Notes under the pieces: generated by a model
Databases searched by the model: none
What the model saw: the letters and a program-made list of their open reading frames with translations, nothing else
What the model was told of the DNA's origin: nothing
Source: Diphasiastrum complanatum
Lineage: Eukaryota; Streptophyta; Lycopodiopsida; Lycopodiales; Lycopodiaceae
Direction: 5' to 3'
Assembly (NCBI GenBank): GCA_029204225.1
Contig: CM055107.1
Location: 29,165,410-29,229,409 of the forward strand
Length of the DNA stretch: 64,000 nt
Translations under genes and position numbers: made by a program
Part shown: piece after piece, positions 31,287 to 44,075 of the stretch
Numbering within the stretch: the stretch's first letter is position 1
Layout: every line of letters starts with the position of its first letter

Positions 31287-31644
31287 TGTAGTGGATTTCT
31301 TTCCTTGCCTATCCTCAACCCAAGATCTAATCAATCTAGCATCAAGGAGATGAAGCTAGTTGTCACCCGTAGATTCGTTCCCATGAGAGCGATAACATAG
31401 TTCAGATTTGAGCATGAATGGAAGATTCACATCTAGTTCTAACATCCATTAACCCTAAGCATTAACACTATGTAGGGTCGTAGATCTTGTGTAGTATAGC
31501 CCTCCCGCCTGTCAACGAGGGTTAGATCACTGGATAGGTACCTGACTATGCATAGATGCTAATTTTAGTTAGTTTCCTACTTCCTCCCTAACTCTATTCA
31601 CCACTAACACTATTCTCTCTTAACTCTACTCCTCTACTCTAACA
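31287..31644 (-). mobile_element. 5' LTR of the Gypsy element
   Basis: About 358 bases. In sense orientation it starts TGTTAGAGTAGAGG and ends CCACTACA, matching the TG…CA rule. The inner edge is set by the PBS; the outer edge rests only on the TG and on the start of foreign Copia sequence just beyond 31650. Confidence 0.65.
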
Positions 31645-31649
31645 TTATT

Positions 31650-32510
31650 ATTATTTCATTGTATGTGGATGACGCACTGCTATTCAACGACAATGTTGAA
31701 CTTATAAAAGATGCAAAACGAATGTTGTTCTCAAAATTCAACATCACAGATCTGAGCAAAGCACATTACTATCTAGGTATTCAAATCCAAAGAGACAGAG
31801 AGCATAAGCTAATTTATATTACGCAGTGGTGGTACATATACAATATGCTAATCAAATATAATACGATGAATTGCAAGATGGCTCACTTACCAATAGACCA
31901 AGAACTCAAGTTGTCGAAGGACCAGTGTCCTCAGACGATAGCAAAAAAGGAGTAGATGCATGAGTACTCTTACCATTCAAAATAATAGGTTCTTTTATGT
32001 ACGCAATGATCTGTACCAGACTAGACATAACTTTTGTAGTCAGTCAGTTTCACAAGCAAATGGTGACGTATGTGAGATCAAGGGCATTGTCACAATTTCC
32101 ATCTAGTTACCTGATGGCAAAAGCAAGACAATCAAGGAGATACTCTACATGCCATGGTTGAAAAAATATATACTTTGAGTTCGAGTTATCACCAATAAAA
32201 GATTGAAGGTAGAATTTGTGCATGCTCGTTGCTTTGTGAAAGATATGGACCAAAAGTTCAAAGTCATTATAAATGGAACTAGGGATCTCAAGACAAAGCT
32301 ATACAAATTGAATGCTACGATCAAGGGCAACAAAAATCCATCCATTCCATTGCAAATTGATCCATGGCATAAAAAGTCTGGTCACTTGAATGTTGGAAGT
32401 CTCGACTTGATGAGAAAACTAGAGATGGTAAAGGTATTGTCTATGTTAGTGAAAGATGATCTATGAATCATGTGTGTATGGAAAGTAGCATCGTGAAAAA
32501 TTTAAGTGTG
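31650..32510 (+). pseudogene. Copia fragments in scrambled order
   Basis: Plus strand. 31659-31955 is the RT piece with MYVDDALLF (catalytic YVDD) and NITDLSKAHYYLGIQIQ. It continues to IGSFMYAMICTRLDITFVV (RNase H connection) at about 31985-32040. Then, on the same strand, comes sequence that belongs upstream in Copia pol: the end of the protease (GKSKTIKEILYMPWLKKYIL) and the GAG-pre-integrase (IDPWHKKSGHLNVGSLDLM) at 32100-32466. No LTR separates the two. The order 3' pol then 5' pol indicates a rearranged or tandem-deleted element. Confidence 0.75.
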
Positions 32511-32536
32511 GTGGAGTTACAAAATAATGCTAAACT

Positions 32537-32975
32537 ATTTAGTGTAAGTTGTACAGTTACAGACATGGCAGTGAGTAGTCACTAAATATATAGCATGTTT
32601 AAAACGGGGACATAGTCTATTTCGAATTCGACAAATAAAGAGCTCCATTTTGAATGGTATCATTTTATAGTCGATAGTTCGACAATGTCGACTGCCGATA
32701 GTGATGACAATGCCAATAGTGCCAATAATTTTATTTGAAATCATTGGCTTAACTTCAAACTCAAATTTGGAGTATTGGAGTTGGTTCGTTGCTCTGCTTT
32801 GAATATCTGCATATTCCTACAAACTCAGTTCAAATATGCGTGTAAAACCGCATAGTGTCTCGAATAACAGTTCATTTCTACAGACTATTGTGGAGAGTGA
32901 GTATTTACAATGTGCATGAGTACTCAGAAGATAAATTTAGGTGAGTAGGAGTAAGATTAAACTCCAACACTCCCC
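32537..32975 (-). mobile_element. Copia 3' LTR (approximate)
   Basis: In sense it starts TGTTGGAGTTTAATC right after a polypurine tract (GGGGGAG, 32976-32985), and holds a TATA-like 'gctatatattta' near 32590. The inner-to-outer end is set only by a CA at about 32537. It is on the opposite strand to the scrambled Copia fragments. Confidence 0.5.
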
Positions 32976-33240
32976 CATAAGTTTACTGCTAGGAATCTGA
33001 ATAAAAATTTAACATACTAACTAAGGTAGCATGTTTTTCATTTGACAATGGCTTTGTCAGAATGTCAGCCAACATACAATCATTATGACAATAACTTAAT
33101 TTGACATTCTTATTCTAAACTCTCTCTTAGAAAATGAAATTAAACTTCAATATGCTTAGTTTCTAGAGTGAGTTCGTGGGTTCAAAGAAAGAACTATGCA
33201 GACTTGTCTAACGCAAATTTTAAGTAAGTTAAACTTAGAA
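32976..33240 (-). pseudogene. Copia RNase H tail and polypurine tract
   Basis: Minus-strand sequence encodes ETKHIEV, then CMLADILTKPLSNEKHA and LVSMLNFYSDS before a stop and the polypurine tract. This is the normal C-terminus of Copia RNase H ('H.RTKHI.V…AD..TK.L'). It is broken by several stops. Confidence 0.7.
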
Positions 33241-36198
33241 TTTCAATTTATGTCAACTTTAAGTAGAACCTTGTAAATTCTAAACTTGGGCTTAAAGTCC
33301 CATAAGCAAAGTGGATAGTTGCCTTTCCACTCATTCTTTATAAGTGCAATATACTCAATATGACTATCCATTATACAAGAGAGTGATTATGGGTCCACAT
33401 GCTATCCATTTATTTGTGCAAGCTTTCCTACTTTCTATTGTCTACTTAGAGTTGTTGCGTGTCATTCCCAATGGTTAGTTGTGGGATGTGTATTTCCATT
33501 GCCTGCTGTAATGGGTTGTGTGTGTAACTTGTGATGTGCTTCAACTTACTTTGACTCATTGGATAAGTGTTGTGTGGTAATGCAGTGTTGGGTGGTAGTT
33601 TAGTGGATACTAAGTAGTGTATGAAGGTGATATGAGCATGGGATTAGGAAGGGGAAAGGAAAAGTTAATGTAGTTTTCCCACTCTTAGTTCATTATGTTT
33701 TCATCTCATGGATCATAGTCAACTCGCCATTGTTTATAATATCCACAAAGTTGATACTTAAAAACTCCAAACAATGCATTTTAGTAGCATTTCAAGAGAT
33801 TCCCCTAGTTTCAATACTTAAACAGGTTCATCATTTTGCATTTAATATGTATTGGTCCTCTACTATACAACGTATCCAAGTGGCGAACCAACCGAAGATA
33901 GAACTAGAAAGTTATCCCAATTCTTAGTTTGAGCACCTTCCTTGCATTGTCAGCTCTACAAAATTTTACTCTAGAGGTTCTCAAAACATGTGAACCTCAA
34001 TATAATATATTGACCAAGTTATTCTAGTTCAAGTGTTTTGCACTCACGCTTCACACCAACTAAGAAAACTTGAAGAGATTTGCTAGTCTTATGTAGTGAA
34101 GATCTGGGTTTGCCCTTATGTCTACACATTTTCCTATAACAAATCTACCAAATGAGCTAATTTGACCTAGATCTCTTTATCCAAAGTGTTGTTCAAAGTC
34201 GGATGTATTTCAAATTACTCATCTATAACAACTCTAGTAGTCTAGGTTCACTACCTATGTCATAAGCTACAATTATTGAACCTAGCCTTGCTTTGTAGGT
34301 TAAAATAAGTACTAAACTCACTATACCTTAGAAATTGGATCATAACCTAAATCCATCCATTAAGGTGTATGCAACTCCCCAACTATGGATGCAAATGTGT
34401 GCTAAAAGGGCACTCATGAGTCTACTTTCTAACAATCTAAAAGAAAACAAGCACATCTAACATTTAACATTCTAAATCATTCATAGCATTTTTAATCAAT
34501 TAGAAGCATTCTGATCAAATAGAACTGGTAAGTTTCACTACTTGTCTTTCAAAATTTATCTTCTTCTGCAAAGAGTGATGGAAATGTTTTGAGCTGTTTT
34601 ACATTCTTAGCGATTTAGAGTCTGAAAATAATTTGCAAATCCCAAGTAAATCTTCATTCAAACCTATGAACATATCATTGGTTTATAATGCCTAGTGTTC
34701 ATTTAATTCTAGAAGATTGAAGATCATCTTGAAGGTGTTATAAAAGGTGGATCAAAGCTAGTCTGAGCGTTCGAAAGGTAATAACAATTCTGTGGAGTCC
34801 ACATGAAGATGCTTGCAACTCGCAAGTACAGGCACATGTAAGATCAAATTTGCACTCAATTCAAAGTCAAGCTTTTGCCTCGTATGCTTGCGAACTGGTA
34901 CCCTCCTTTATGAAATGCACAATTTGATGTTGGGGAAAGATCTGACAATGATTGCAAACTAGTCAGTACCCTTCTTTATGAGATTCATTATTTAATGTTG
35001 GGGAAGATCTGACTGATTTACAAGCACAACTCGAGGAAATAAGATCATTATACATGAAAAGGTGGGATAATGCAATTCACACAGCTAAGATGGTAAAACT
35101 CTGTGCATGTTCTCACCTCCACCTCAATAGAGCATTCTGGAGAAAAACACAAATGCATTCACCAATAACCAACCAACAATCTGCTCTGATCCCCATGGAA
35201 TTAAAAAATTCAAGAACTTGCTGAAGCGGAATCTTGAAGAACAAGTTTCTATTGCTGTGGGAGCCCGAATGGTAAACTGATTGAATCTCAAATGGATTTC
35301 TAGAAAGAGGATCATATAGAAAATCATCCCAATTGTTTGCTCACCATGTGGGAGTGTAGATTAAAGAAGTTACACACCAATCCGGGCAGTGTTCAGGCGT
35401 TCAGTTAGGGATGACAAGTCACGGCTAATAGTCATGGACATTCATGTTCTTTTTGCTATGTAGAGGGGTATTTTGCCTCATCCACAGCTTATTGATTCAA
35501 TCATGTCACGTCTCAGGATACAATGCAGGAGGGAATGAATCAGCTGTGTTTGGGATGTTGAGGAACTACTTGGTACTAATGTTGTTGAAGCAGAGCATCC
35601 TGGTGGACAAAGATGTAAGCGAAATTTCCTAGACATAACAATATACCAATTTTCAACAGTTGAACTCCCAGCTGATATTCTCAAGTTCACTTTCAATCGT
35701 CAAATATCATATAAGAATCTTGAGTAAGCAAGCAATTTAGAAAAAAGTTACTCCCAAGAGCCACTGATATTTATGTTACTCTAGGCTCTGGTTTATCTCA
35801 ATATACAAATTCACACTCAATAAATATATATCAACCACGGAAATTGAGTGGCTTCCAAGATCTATGAAATTCCACAAATCCCAACCAAATGCCAGCATTC
35901 TGAGCCGATCCCCAAGCCTATACAGCAGATTTTTTCTTATCAGATCAATCATAAATGAACAGAAAATCACTCAATAATCTGTTACCGGATGAAAATTCTG
36001 TCTAGGAAAGCTGATGAGCTGCAACCAGCCAATAGAAGTAACCCAGAACTCTCCTTGTCACAACACCTGGCCTGATTTCAGGCTTCAATTAAGAGGATAG
36101 ATGGGCAGAAAATTCAGGCAGCTTTCAGCTATTTCAGAAACCAATTACTTGGTCGCATCAAGAAATGGCAAGAATGGCTTCCAATGCTGCGCAGAAAA
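33241..36198. other. No gene recognised
   Basis: AT-rich sequence on the 3' side of the neprosin gene. Short frames only, none with a motif; its last few hundred bases before 36198 would contain the gene's 3' UTR. Parts may be eroded LTR sequence. Confidence 0.4.
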
Positions 36199-38808
36199 TT
36201 ATGGACAATTTGCATTCAGGCCTGGTCCTCCATAAAAGAAATAGTTTCCCCAAGCAGTGTTGTAGGACAATTTGATGCCATAGCAATTTGGATGCTCTGC
36301 CTGAGCATGCAAGTTTATTTGGGGGAGAAGCTGGTAGCTTGCATCAACATAAGCAAGGTTCCTAAAGTAGCTTGCCCTTTCAAAGCCTCCGGAAGGGAAT
36401 TGTCCACTGCCCATTTGAGTGCTAGTGTGGTGGCCAGAAGGATTGGTATTCACAATCTCACCTCCCCACTGCACCATGTTTGCAGCAACAGTAAGATGGG
36501 TGAACAACTCTTTAGGCCAATAACCTACCAGAGTATTGTCTCCAAGAAGCATCCACCAGTTTGAAGTCGCGAGATCCTGAAATCACAAAGCCTAATCAGA
36601 TTGATCTACCCAAAAACTGGAAAAGCAAGGAGAAACCATCGTCGGGGTGGTGGGAGAAGGCTGATGCTATGCATGATATCACTACAGAGCTGAAACAATA
36701 CGTTTCATCAGATTGATCAGCCAAGAATTTGGAAAAGCAATAGCTAGGGCTGAGACATGATTCTATTTAGAGCTGAAAGAAATAATCTGATCACCTTAAA
36801 GGTTGGAAAAGAAAGTAAAAGCCATGGCTGGGGTGGCGGGAGCAGAAGGATCATGAAATGCATGTTAAAAAACTGGTTGAAACTGGAGCAGTTTTCGTTT
36901 GATTTGCCTGAACGAGATAACTAGTAGACAACGAATTGTAGGGACTCATTTACCTTCCAGATCAAAATCTGGATATCGAACTGAGATCCACCCAAGGATG
37001 AAACAGGACTGATGGCTGCACCGATAGCCAGGTCGTTTGTCAATTGGATGAAACCAGAGCAACCGAGGTCGTAGCATCCGGTTGTTTGATATGCATCACT
37101 CTGATCAAAAGAACAAAATCATCAATTTATGTCAGTCTGGCTCAGGTTGATTGTTCTCATCACCTTCCATCAACAAAAGCTACTAGAGGTAGCGATATAG
37201 AGTTATTCAGCTCACCGTCCAGTAAGTGAAAAGTCTCGGACTGGTATCTCCATAAAGCTCTGGGCTTACCTGATGCATTCAAAGTGGCAATCACTACACA
37301 AATCGAAAGAAGGATATTCTAGAAAAGGAATGAAAGTGCAAGCTTCAATAATATCGCAAGCAACATAGATCAGTACCTGCCAGCCAGCTTCTATGGTGTT
37401 TAGATCTCCATCGAACGAACCAGCTAGCAGCCATATCTGGGAAAGGCTGAATTCATAAGGCATGTTAATCGTTGGTTTCCATACGTTGATTGATGCCCGC
37501 GCGCCATAGTACTGGTTTCCGATCGCATATGCAATTGCATGCTGTAACCACGCATAGTGTCTCAGAAAGCCATCACTTCTTCTGGAACAGCGAACTAAAG
37601 CCTACAATCCAAAAAGATGTATTTGATCACTGGCAGGATTGGAGGAAATGCTTACTTCGTGGCTAGCTGAAGATACTGGCTGTGCCTGTGGCAAGGGGAT
37701 TTCGATGAGAGAAGCGCGAGGCTTCCTCCCATACCTTCTTTTGGAACCAGAGCGAAGAACGTCAGCAACAGTGGTTCGACGCACAGGAACAGTGTTCTCT
37801 GGACAACGGCCATTCTGATGCCAAAGCTGCTGAATTCGCTGTGATCCCGATGCATTGGCTGCTTTGTTAACAGGCCATACTGATGGACCCTCCGTCTGAA
37901 ATTATCCAGCCACATGTTTGTAACTGTCCACATGAGAATCTAGAGCAAAGCATGATGCAAACATAGCGGCACGATTTGATCTTTCTGAAAGAGACTGCGG
38001 TTTACAAACAGTCAAAAAAGTGTGACACCTCACAAATTCCAACAAAGCTGTAGGCCTGCCAACCTTTACCTTTTGGGAAAGAATTTTTGGTGACCATTCC
38101 ACCGGGTTCAACCTGCTTTCATTTGCGGCTCAGCCTACAGGTCTTGCCGTGAATTTACAGCCCTTTTATCAACTACAAAAAGCATCTATGATCATCACTG
38201 TTTCAGTGCACTGACCTGCAATTTGTGATTCTTCAGCAAGAGGTGATCGAAAGCTATCTGCTGGTGCCGAGCTACACAGTCAATTATATCTCCATCCGGG
38301 CTCTGAATTCATGTTTGAACCAACGAGACATACGCCAAAGACACCTCATCAGCAAAAATCTTAGCCGCATACCAAATTCGAAGTAGCACAATGAAATTTC
38401 GGATTGAATGGCAAGAAAGCTTGAGTGCTGAACATGTTATTTAATCATTCGACGACTGAATTGCGTAGCTGTCAAGTCAATCGTCTAAAATAAAAAAACT
38501 CTTGATAAAGAATCTGCAATAGAATATGAAGCAGTGCAGCAGTCACCAACCTCGATGCTCATAACCGCAGGCTTGTTCAAAGTGCTAAGGTGCTTATGTA
38601 TATTCTTAAACTTGGCACTGTTTGTTAGTCTAGGATCAACTGTGGTGTTAACCACTTCCATCTCATGAGCAGATTCCACCAAAATAATCGGGTACACTAG
38701 GCATATCAGAAGCCACAGCATCCATCCAAAGTCACTCAAACTGCAAAGTTTGGCAAATTTCTGGGAAGCCATAGATATGTATCGACCTTGGAGTTGATTG
38801 TTGATCAA
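36199..38808 (-). CDS. Neprosin-family secreted protease, seven exons, complete
   Basis: Exons: 38551-38808, 38216-38302, 37656-37895, 37377-37541, 37216-37269, 36954-37100 and 36199-36576 (all GT/AG, all phase 0), 442 codons; a second ATG at 38772 gives 430 aa and is a better signal-peptide start (MASQKF, then a hydrophobic [15 protein letters not shown]). The activation-peptide domain reads [13 protein letters not shown] and [10 protein letters not shown]…[12 protein letters not shown]. The neprosin (DUF239) domain shows [59 protein letters not shown] and [11 protein letters not shown]. The Glu in IEAGW and in GGE correspond, as I recall, to the two catalytic glutamates of neprosin. No disruption was seen. 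It should be a secreted, acid-activated prolyl-type peptidase. I saw no clear TATA box upstream. Confidence 0.92.
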
Positions 38809-40013
38809 TTGTTCCGGCTAAGCATGGTCAGCATCAGTAGGCAACCTTTACGTGAATCGTCGTCTTTGATTCAATAATGAGGGCAGCTCATTTCTGCTCT
38901 CATTCTCATAACTGATTGCAGATATTCGCATAATCACACCGCTGAAAATTAGTGATTGAGGTTTACTTTACAGATATGGCCCATATCCTCTGACTCGCCC
39001 ACAAAGACGCAGCTCATTGTCTGGTTATGATCTTAACATAGTCATGTGACACTGGTTTGCAGCACTTTGGAACACAAGTTCAGGAACAAATTCAGTGTAT
39101 GAATGGGCGGTGCGTCGAGTGGGGCTGGTAATCGGATGCAAGGAGCACTGAGCACTGTGACTTCACTGTCACAGGGGCAAGCCCCTACTTAGATCATTGA
39201 TAACCCACTTGCATTCGCATCGCCCAGACAACGCAGCAGGCAGCTACATCAATCAGTAACCATACGACTGCACAATCCAACGCATTCAGTAGCTGCTGCA
39301 GACAGAATGCTCTTTCCACCAATAGCTGAGCCGAACTTCAGAGAGCAGTCAAACAGTCTCACAGTCTCTTTCTTCCTGTTGTCGATTGCAATCAATTGCC
39401 TGCAAATCCGCCCTTCACTTAGGACGAACAGACATATCTCTCACTGCCTTTCTTTTCTTCTATTTGACAGCAGGCTGCAGTAGAGCATTAATCACATTGA
39501 ATGCAATACATCAATGCAATACTTCAATGTAGCATGCCTTACACTCCTTACACTCCTTCCTGCTTAGGCATACCTATTCCTAGAGCCTACTCCACATGAC
39601 GAAGACGAAGATATCCCATTTCTCTGTCTTTCTCTCCGTCGCTCCCTCACTCCCTCGCTCTCGACTCTCGAGTCTTTCGCCCGCTCTCTCTCGCTCAGTG
39701 TATTGACTTTGCTCAGCAGCCTGCAACTAAATTACTTTTGCAGCCACAAAACGAGGGTCAAAGAGACCTCCCTCCCCCCAAGAGTCTTGGGCTGTGCCTG
39801 GCTTTGGGATGTGTGAGCCAAGGCTCAATCCCCAAGGATGGGGGGGCAGTTGCAAGGAGGGTTTTTGTTTTAGAATTTGTTGATTGTTTTTCACTTATTT
39901 CTCTACATGGCCAATTTTTTCCCATTCCAACTTTTGGCTTCTACTCAATTTGCCACTAAGATCTCAATCTTTTTTTAATCTCGCATGGTTGATATCAGAT
40001 TCCTTGCAAAATT
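38809..40013. other. Upstream region of the neprosin gene
   Basis: Presumed promoter and 5' leader side of the minus-strand neprosin gene. A pyrimidine-rich stretch on the plus strand at about 39615-39700 (tctctctc, ctccctcactccctcgctctc) is GA-rich in gene orientation, as often seen in plant core promoters or leaders. From 39740 on nothing is recognised. Confidence 0.35.
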
Positions 40014-40169
40014 GGTAGATTAGGTGTTAAATGAGTTGGTTGGTCCATGGACTTTGACAATTTTTCATGAGGCCAAATTGGCCTGCTCATAGGTAGATTA
40101 GGTTTTAAATGAGTTGGTTGGTCCATGGACTTTGCCAATTTTTCAAGAGGCCAAATTGGCATGCTCATA
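40014..40169. repeat. 78-bp tandem duplication
   Basis: Two units (40014-40091 and 40092-40169) starting ggtagattaggt, about 93% alike. No coding content. Confidence 0.9.
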
Positions 40170-43000
40170 AAAGATCGTGTATTATATCTTGCTAAGATCA
40201 ACATTTCTCAGGAATCTAGGAATTGTAGGCTCTCCTTGTTTTTCTCTTCTAAAATTTTTCAAAATGTCGGACAAATGGGACAAATATACGTCATGTTATG
40301 AATTGTGGAGATTATGAGGCTTGAAGTCCATTAAAAAAAATAGAAGGTAAACTATGGCCCATAAACGTTTGATAAATAATCATTAGGAAGATATCATAAT
40401 TTGTGAAATTAAAATGTGGGCTATAAAAAAAAAAGTTTAAACATCTTTGTCAATATTTTGCACCTGTGAAAGTGTTTTTTTGGGACATTTCCAGCAAGCA
40501 AAACAAGTTAAAAATAAGGTGCAACGCCATGATTCTATGCCCGTTTTACCCAATGAAAGGTTCACCAAAAAGAAGTTCCATGATGCAAGGAACTTGATTG
40601 CAAATAACTTATCAAAAAATGTCACAGATTCTTGGAGATCACGACATTGAAAAATGTTTGATGGTCAACTCTTTTCATGGCCTCTCAATATTCTAACAAA
40701 TTTGAGAGCTACTTGTGGAACAAAGTTGTCAATAAATATATGCCCTCGCAAATTCCGCTCCTTAGAGTATTTACACGTCAAGTTTCTAAAATTAGATCTT
40801 AGTGGGAGAGGTTGACAATATGAGAGGTGGTCTACCATGGTGTTAATATCTATGGGTGTTATGCACTTCAAAGCTCCATTTTAAGAAAAATTGAAGGGCA
40901 AAAAATGTCAATAATGTCAACACCAACAAGCAAGAATTTGTAAGACTTCATTCCATGTGAAATGAGAGCTTGAAAATATCAAATTAAAAGCTCCAAATTT
41001 TTTGGCATTGCATGTGCTCAAGTTGGTCAACGGAGTTTATGCAAAAGTCAACATCAAAATTGTCTTAAATGATAAGGGTATGTGTGCACAAATAGTGGGT
41101 CACATCCCGATAACACCAAATACAATAAAGCTAATTAACTGTACACTAATGACAATATCACATTTAGAGCTTACATAAAATGAATCAGATCAAAACTGAT
41201 TTCTAACACTCTCCCTTAAGCTCAAATGTGATAGGAGTACAAAAGTATATTGCAGCAGCATCTAGAGTGTCCAAAAATTGTTATGCGTATCTCTGCTACC
41301 CTATACTTGACTCACACTTAAGCACACCATCAAACCGCCTAGTTTGGCACACAAAGTATCATACAAACACAATGGTCATTAGATTCTACCACACTCTTGA
41401 CCAACTGACTCGTCCCCAATCTGACTTAAACACAAGTGGACCACATGAGCGACATGGCTCAAACTGAGGAAACCCCACTAGCACCATGAGTCTTACATCC
41501 TCCATCTAGCTAGGCTAACATCCTATTAGACACTTACAAGCACAGACCTGTAAAATGTTGAGGTATGCAAGGGAACGTGTGGAAAACTGACGCCTCCAAC
41601 TGCCATGTCATACTAGCACTACTCCTAAATGTAGGAGCCTTGTAATTATTAAAGAAAGTGCATCAAGCTATGATTCTTTGCACTTATTGTTTTGCACTTG
41701 TGGACTGTTTTTATCATTAGCTTGATTTTCGCACCTCATGGTTTAAATTGATAAGAGCATATATTCAACATTTATGTGAAATGTTTTGCTTACATTATTG
41801 ATATTGTTTAGCAAGATATGGTGGAATGAGATACCTAGGAGCATCCAATGAGGCTCAAGTGATACTTTTCAGCATGCCACTTTATTGTTTATTCTTTTGA
41901 ATTCCCATAGGCAAGCACGCTGTTGTGCTAGCCTATAAGGCTCCTATAACATTTTTGCACAATCAAATTACAGAGCTAGGCATAAATTTATTTTTAATAA
42001 AAGAAGAATCAATTCTTTGAAGCTGTACTTTTGATGGATTTTTTTGGCATCTCAAGTTTTATTTTCATTGTTTTTGTATTTTTTAATTCTAAACCAGTTT
42101 CGATCAAATATTTTTTTCAATTTATTTGCAAATTTTTTAGACAACTCTTCTGCACTTTGATGAATATTTGAGTTTTTTGCAATGAAACTGAAAATCCTAC
42201 TCACCTAAGGAGCCTATTTCCCACAACCAAGATTAAAGGCTAACATCATATTGTGCACGAAGTGTAGATATTAGGGCTAAAAACAAAATGGGATAAGAGG
42301 AGGACAACCTCAAACTCACTTCATCCCTTTGATCAAGCAACTTTATGGTGTGTCAATATCTATTGAAAATCCTTTCATTTGGTTGATCAAAGTACAAACA
42401 TAATCAAGTAACATTAGGTAATGACGTTTTGTAACCATCCATCCACATATATAATGCATCTCACTTACATGCACTAGAGCTATAGACTACCACAAGCATG
42501 CTCAAACGTCCACCAAGCTATGACATCCCATACCATTGCATCCTAGTTTCGTACTTTGCATAGTTGTATCATGAGGCCAGATATTTTCTTGGCCTAATCA
42601 TGTGGGAGAGCTCTTTGTTTTTTAGTAGAGAATGAACACTAAGCTCATGGAGATCCACCTCTATATACATAGTACATGTGGGATCACCTCCGCCTACATG
42701 TTTTTTAGTAGAGAATGAATACCAAGCTCATGGAGATCCACCTATATATACATAGTACATGTGGGATCACCTCCGCCTACATGGTCATGTCATAAACATT
42801 GATACATGTCAGTTGTGCACATTGTCGTGGGTCAATATTTTTGGATTGTGTCATGCCAACATATTATTGACATATGGCATCTAAACAAACTATAGATTTA
42901 GACCAACATCATGTTTTGTATAACAAGATCGCCACTTCAAGTAAATTATTGCATGCCTTTATAAGTACATGGCATTTTCTCCCCACTTTAAGAGACTCCT
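40170..43000. other. No gene recognised; possible Copia LTR edge
   Basis: AT-rich sequence. Near 41205-41225 the minus strand reads TTAAGGGAGAGTGTTAGAAAT, which looks like a Copia polypurine tract followed by an LTR start (TGTTAG), but no pol sequence was identified beside it. An 83-bp tandem duplication lies at 42617-42782. Confidence 0.3.
42617..42782. repeat. 83-bp tandem duplication
   Basis: Two units (42617-42699 and 42700-42782) beginning gttttttagtagagaatgaa and ending ccgcctacat, with only a few differences. Confidence 0.9.
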
Positions 43001-43009
43001 CCCAAAGGG

Positions 43010-43420
43010 AGTAAACTAGAGAGCTTTATTCGTAAGTAATCTTCCTTTTCCCAAGTGTCTTCTTCATCTAATTTTCCTTTCCAATAAATTAGATATTTAA
43101 AAACCATCTAATTTCTCAACTACGGTTGATGAACATCAATTATTTTCTCTAGTGTTGTCGGTACAAAGGTAGTCATATCCTCCAACTCAACTAGTTCACC
43201 TTCTAGAATAGGGCTATCTTTTCTTCTAAGTTGTTCAATCAAATGGCTTACGTGGAATACAAAATGAATTTTAAGTTTTATTGAAAGATATAGTTGATAA
43301 TTGACTCAGTTGAATTTTTTTACAACTTTGTAGAGGCCGCTATATCAAGGAGTTAACTTATAGCATTTTTTGATTCGAAGTACTTTAAAGTATCTTGAGA
43401 TTTTAAAGTACGCCCAAGTT
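43010..43420 (-). pseudogene. Chromovirus integrase tail with chromodomain
   Basis: The minus strand encodes KLKIHFVFHVSHLIEQLRRK, the 'IHPVFHVS.L' strand of Gypsy integrase C-termini. It is followed after two stops by VFKYLIYWKGKLDEEDTWEK, a chromodomain core (Y-L-I-x-W-K-G and E-x-T-W-E). The normal order integrase tail then chromodomain identifies a chromovirus (Ty3/Gypsy, Tekay/CRM/Reina-type group). Nothing else of this element was recognised; it ends before the Copia copy 2 element. Confidence 0.75.
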
Positions 43421-43789
43421 TCGATGACTTCAAACTCTCGAGGTGAAGGGTCATGATTAGCGTAAAATTGAGAATTTTAATTCTTTCTTTATCCACTTAT
43501 AGTAATACAATTTAAACAACCGATCAACGACAGTCATAACTATTGTCTATTAACAGCACATTACGTATGCTCATGGACTTTCGGTTTTTAAGACACACAA
43601 TCACATAGTTATCGAATGGCGTGGAAGACCCTGATCCATTAGATTATCGTCGAAGATGCCAAGGAAGTCACTCGGAATAGGTCTTGATGCAACAACCTCT
43701 TTGTCGAAAAAAGCCAGAGTGGCTTCATGTTGGCTCATAGTTGGAGAGAGCTTTGCATATCTGCTCTCAAACCAAAATATTGCAGCGGT

Positions 43790-43985
43790 ACATCCTGTGC
43801 TGCTGCTTCTGCCACCTGCTACTGCTGCATATGCATGGGCTCTTCTTCCATCACATTTGGGTGATGCTCATGATGCTGCTCTTCCTCTTGATGCTGTTGT
43901 AGTGGCTCTTGTTGCTATTGTTGTGGCTCTTGCTATTGCTGCTCTTGCTCTTTCTCTTGCTCCTGTTGCTGCTGTTATTTTCTTA
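43790..43985. repeat. CTG/CAG-rich trinucleotide stretch
   Basis: Irregular GCT/CTT triplets on the plus strand give an Ala/Val/Leu-rich frame, and the minus strand gives a Gln/Glu-rich one (QEQEKEQEQQ) broken by stops. I treat it as an impure trinucleotide repeat. Confidence 0.7.
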
Positions 43986-44075
43986 TCCTTAAACTATGTT
44001 GGCTGGAGCATCTATTGCGGCCTCATGCTCATGATTTTGCTACATGCCTCCAACCTCTACCTCTGGGCTAATATT

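Larger units (their letters stand above)
24300..31644 (-). mobile_element. Ty3/Gypsy element with 5' LTR, internally deleted
   Basis: Minus-strand element. From the high-coordinate end: 5' LTR (31287-31644), PBS (31265-31282), leader with repeated CGAAGG words (30050-31260), gag (30045 to about 28640), protease (28411-27616), Ser/Lys-rich linker, pre-RT, and then a fused remnant of RT end, RNase H end and integrase (26830-25140). Downstream sequence to about 24340 again carries CGAAGG words. No 3' LTR was found in the window, so the low end is not defined. Confidence 0.8.
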
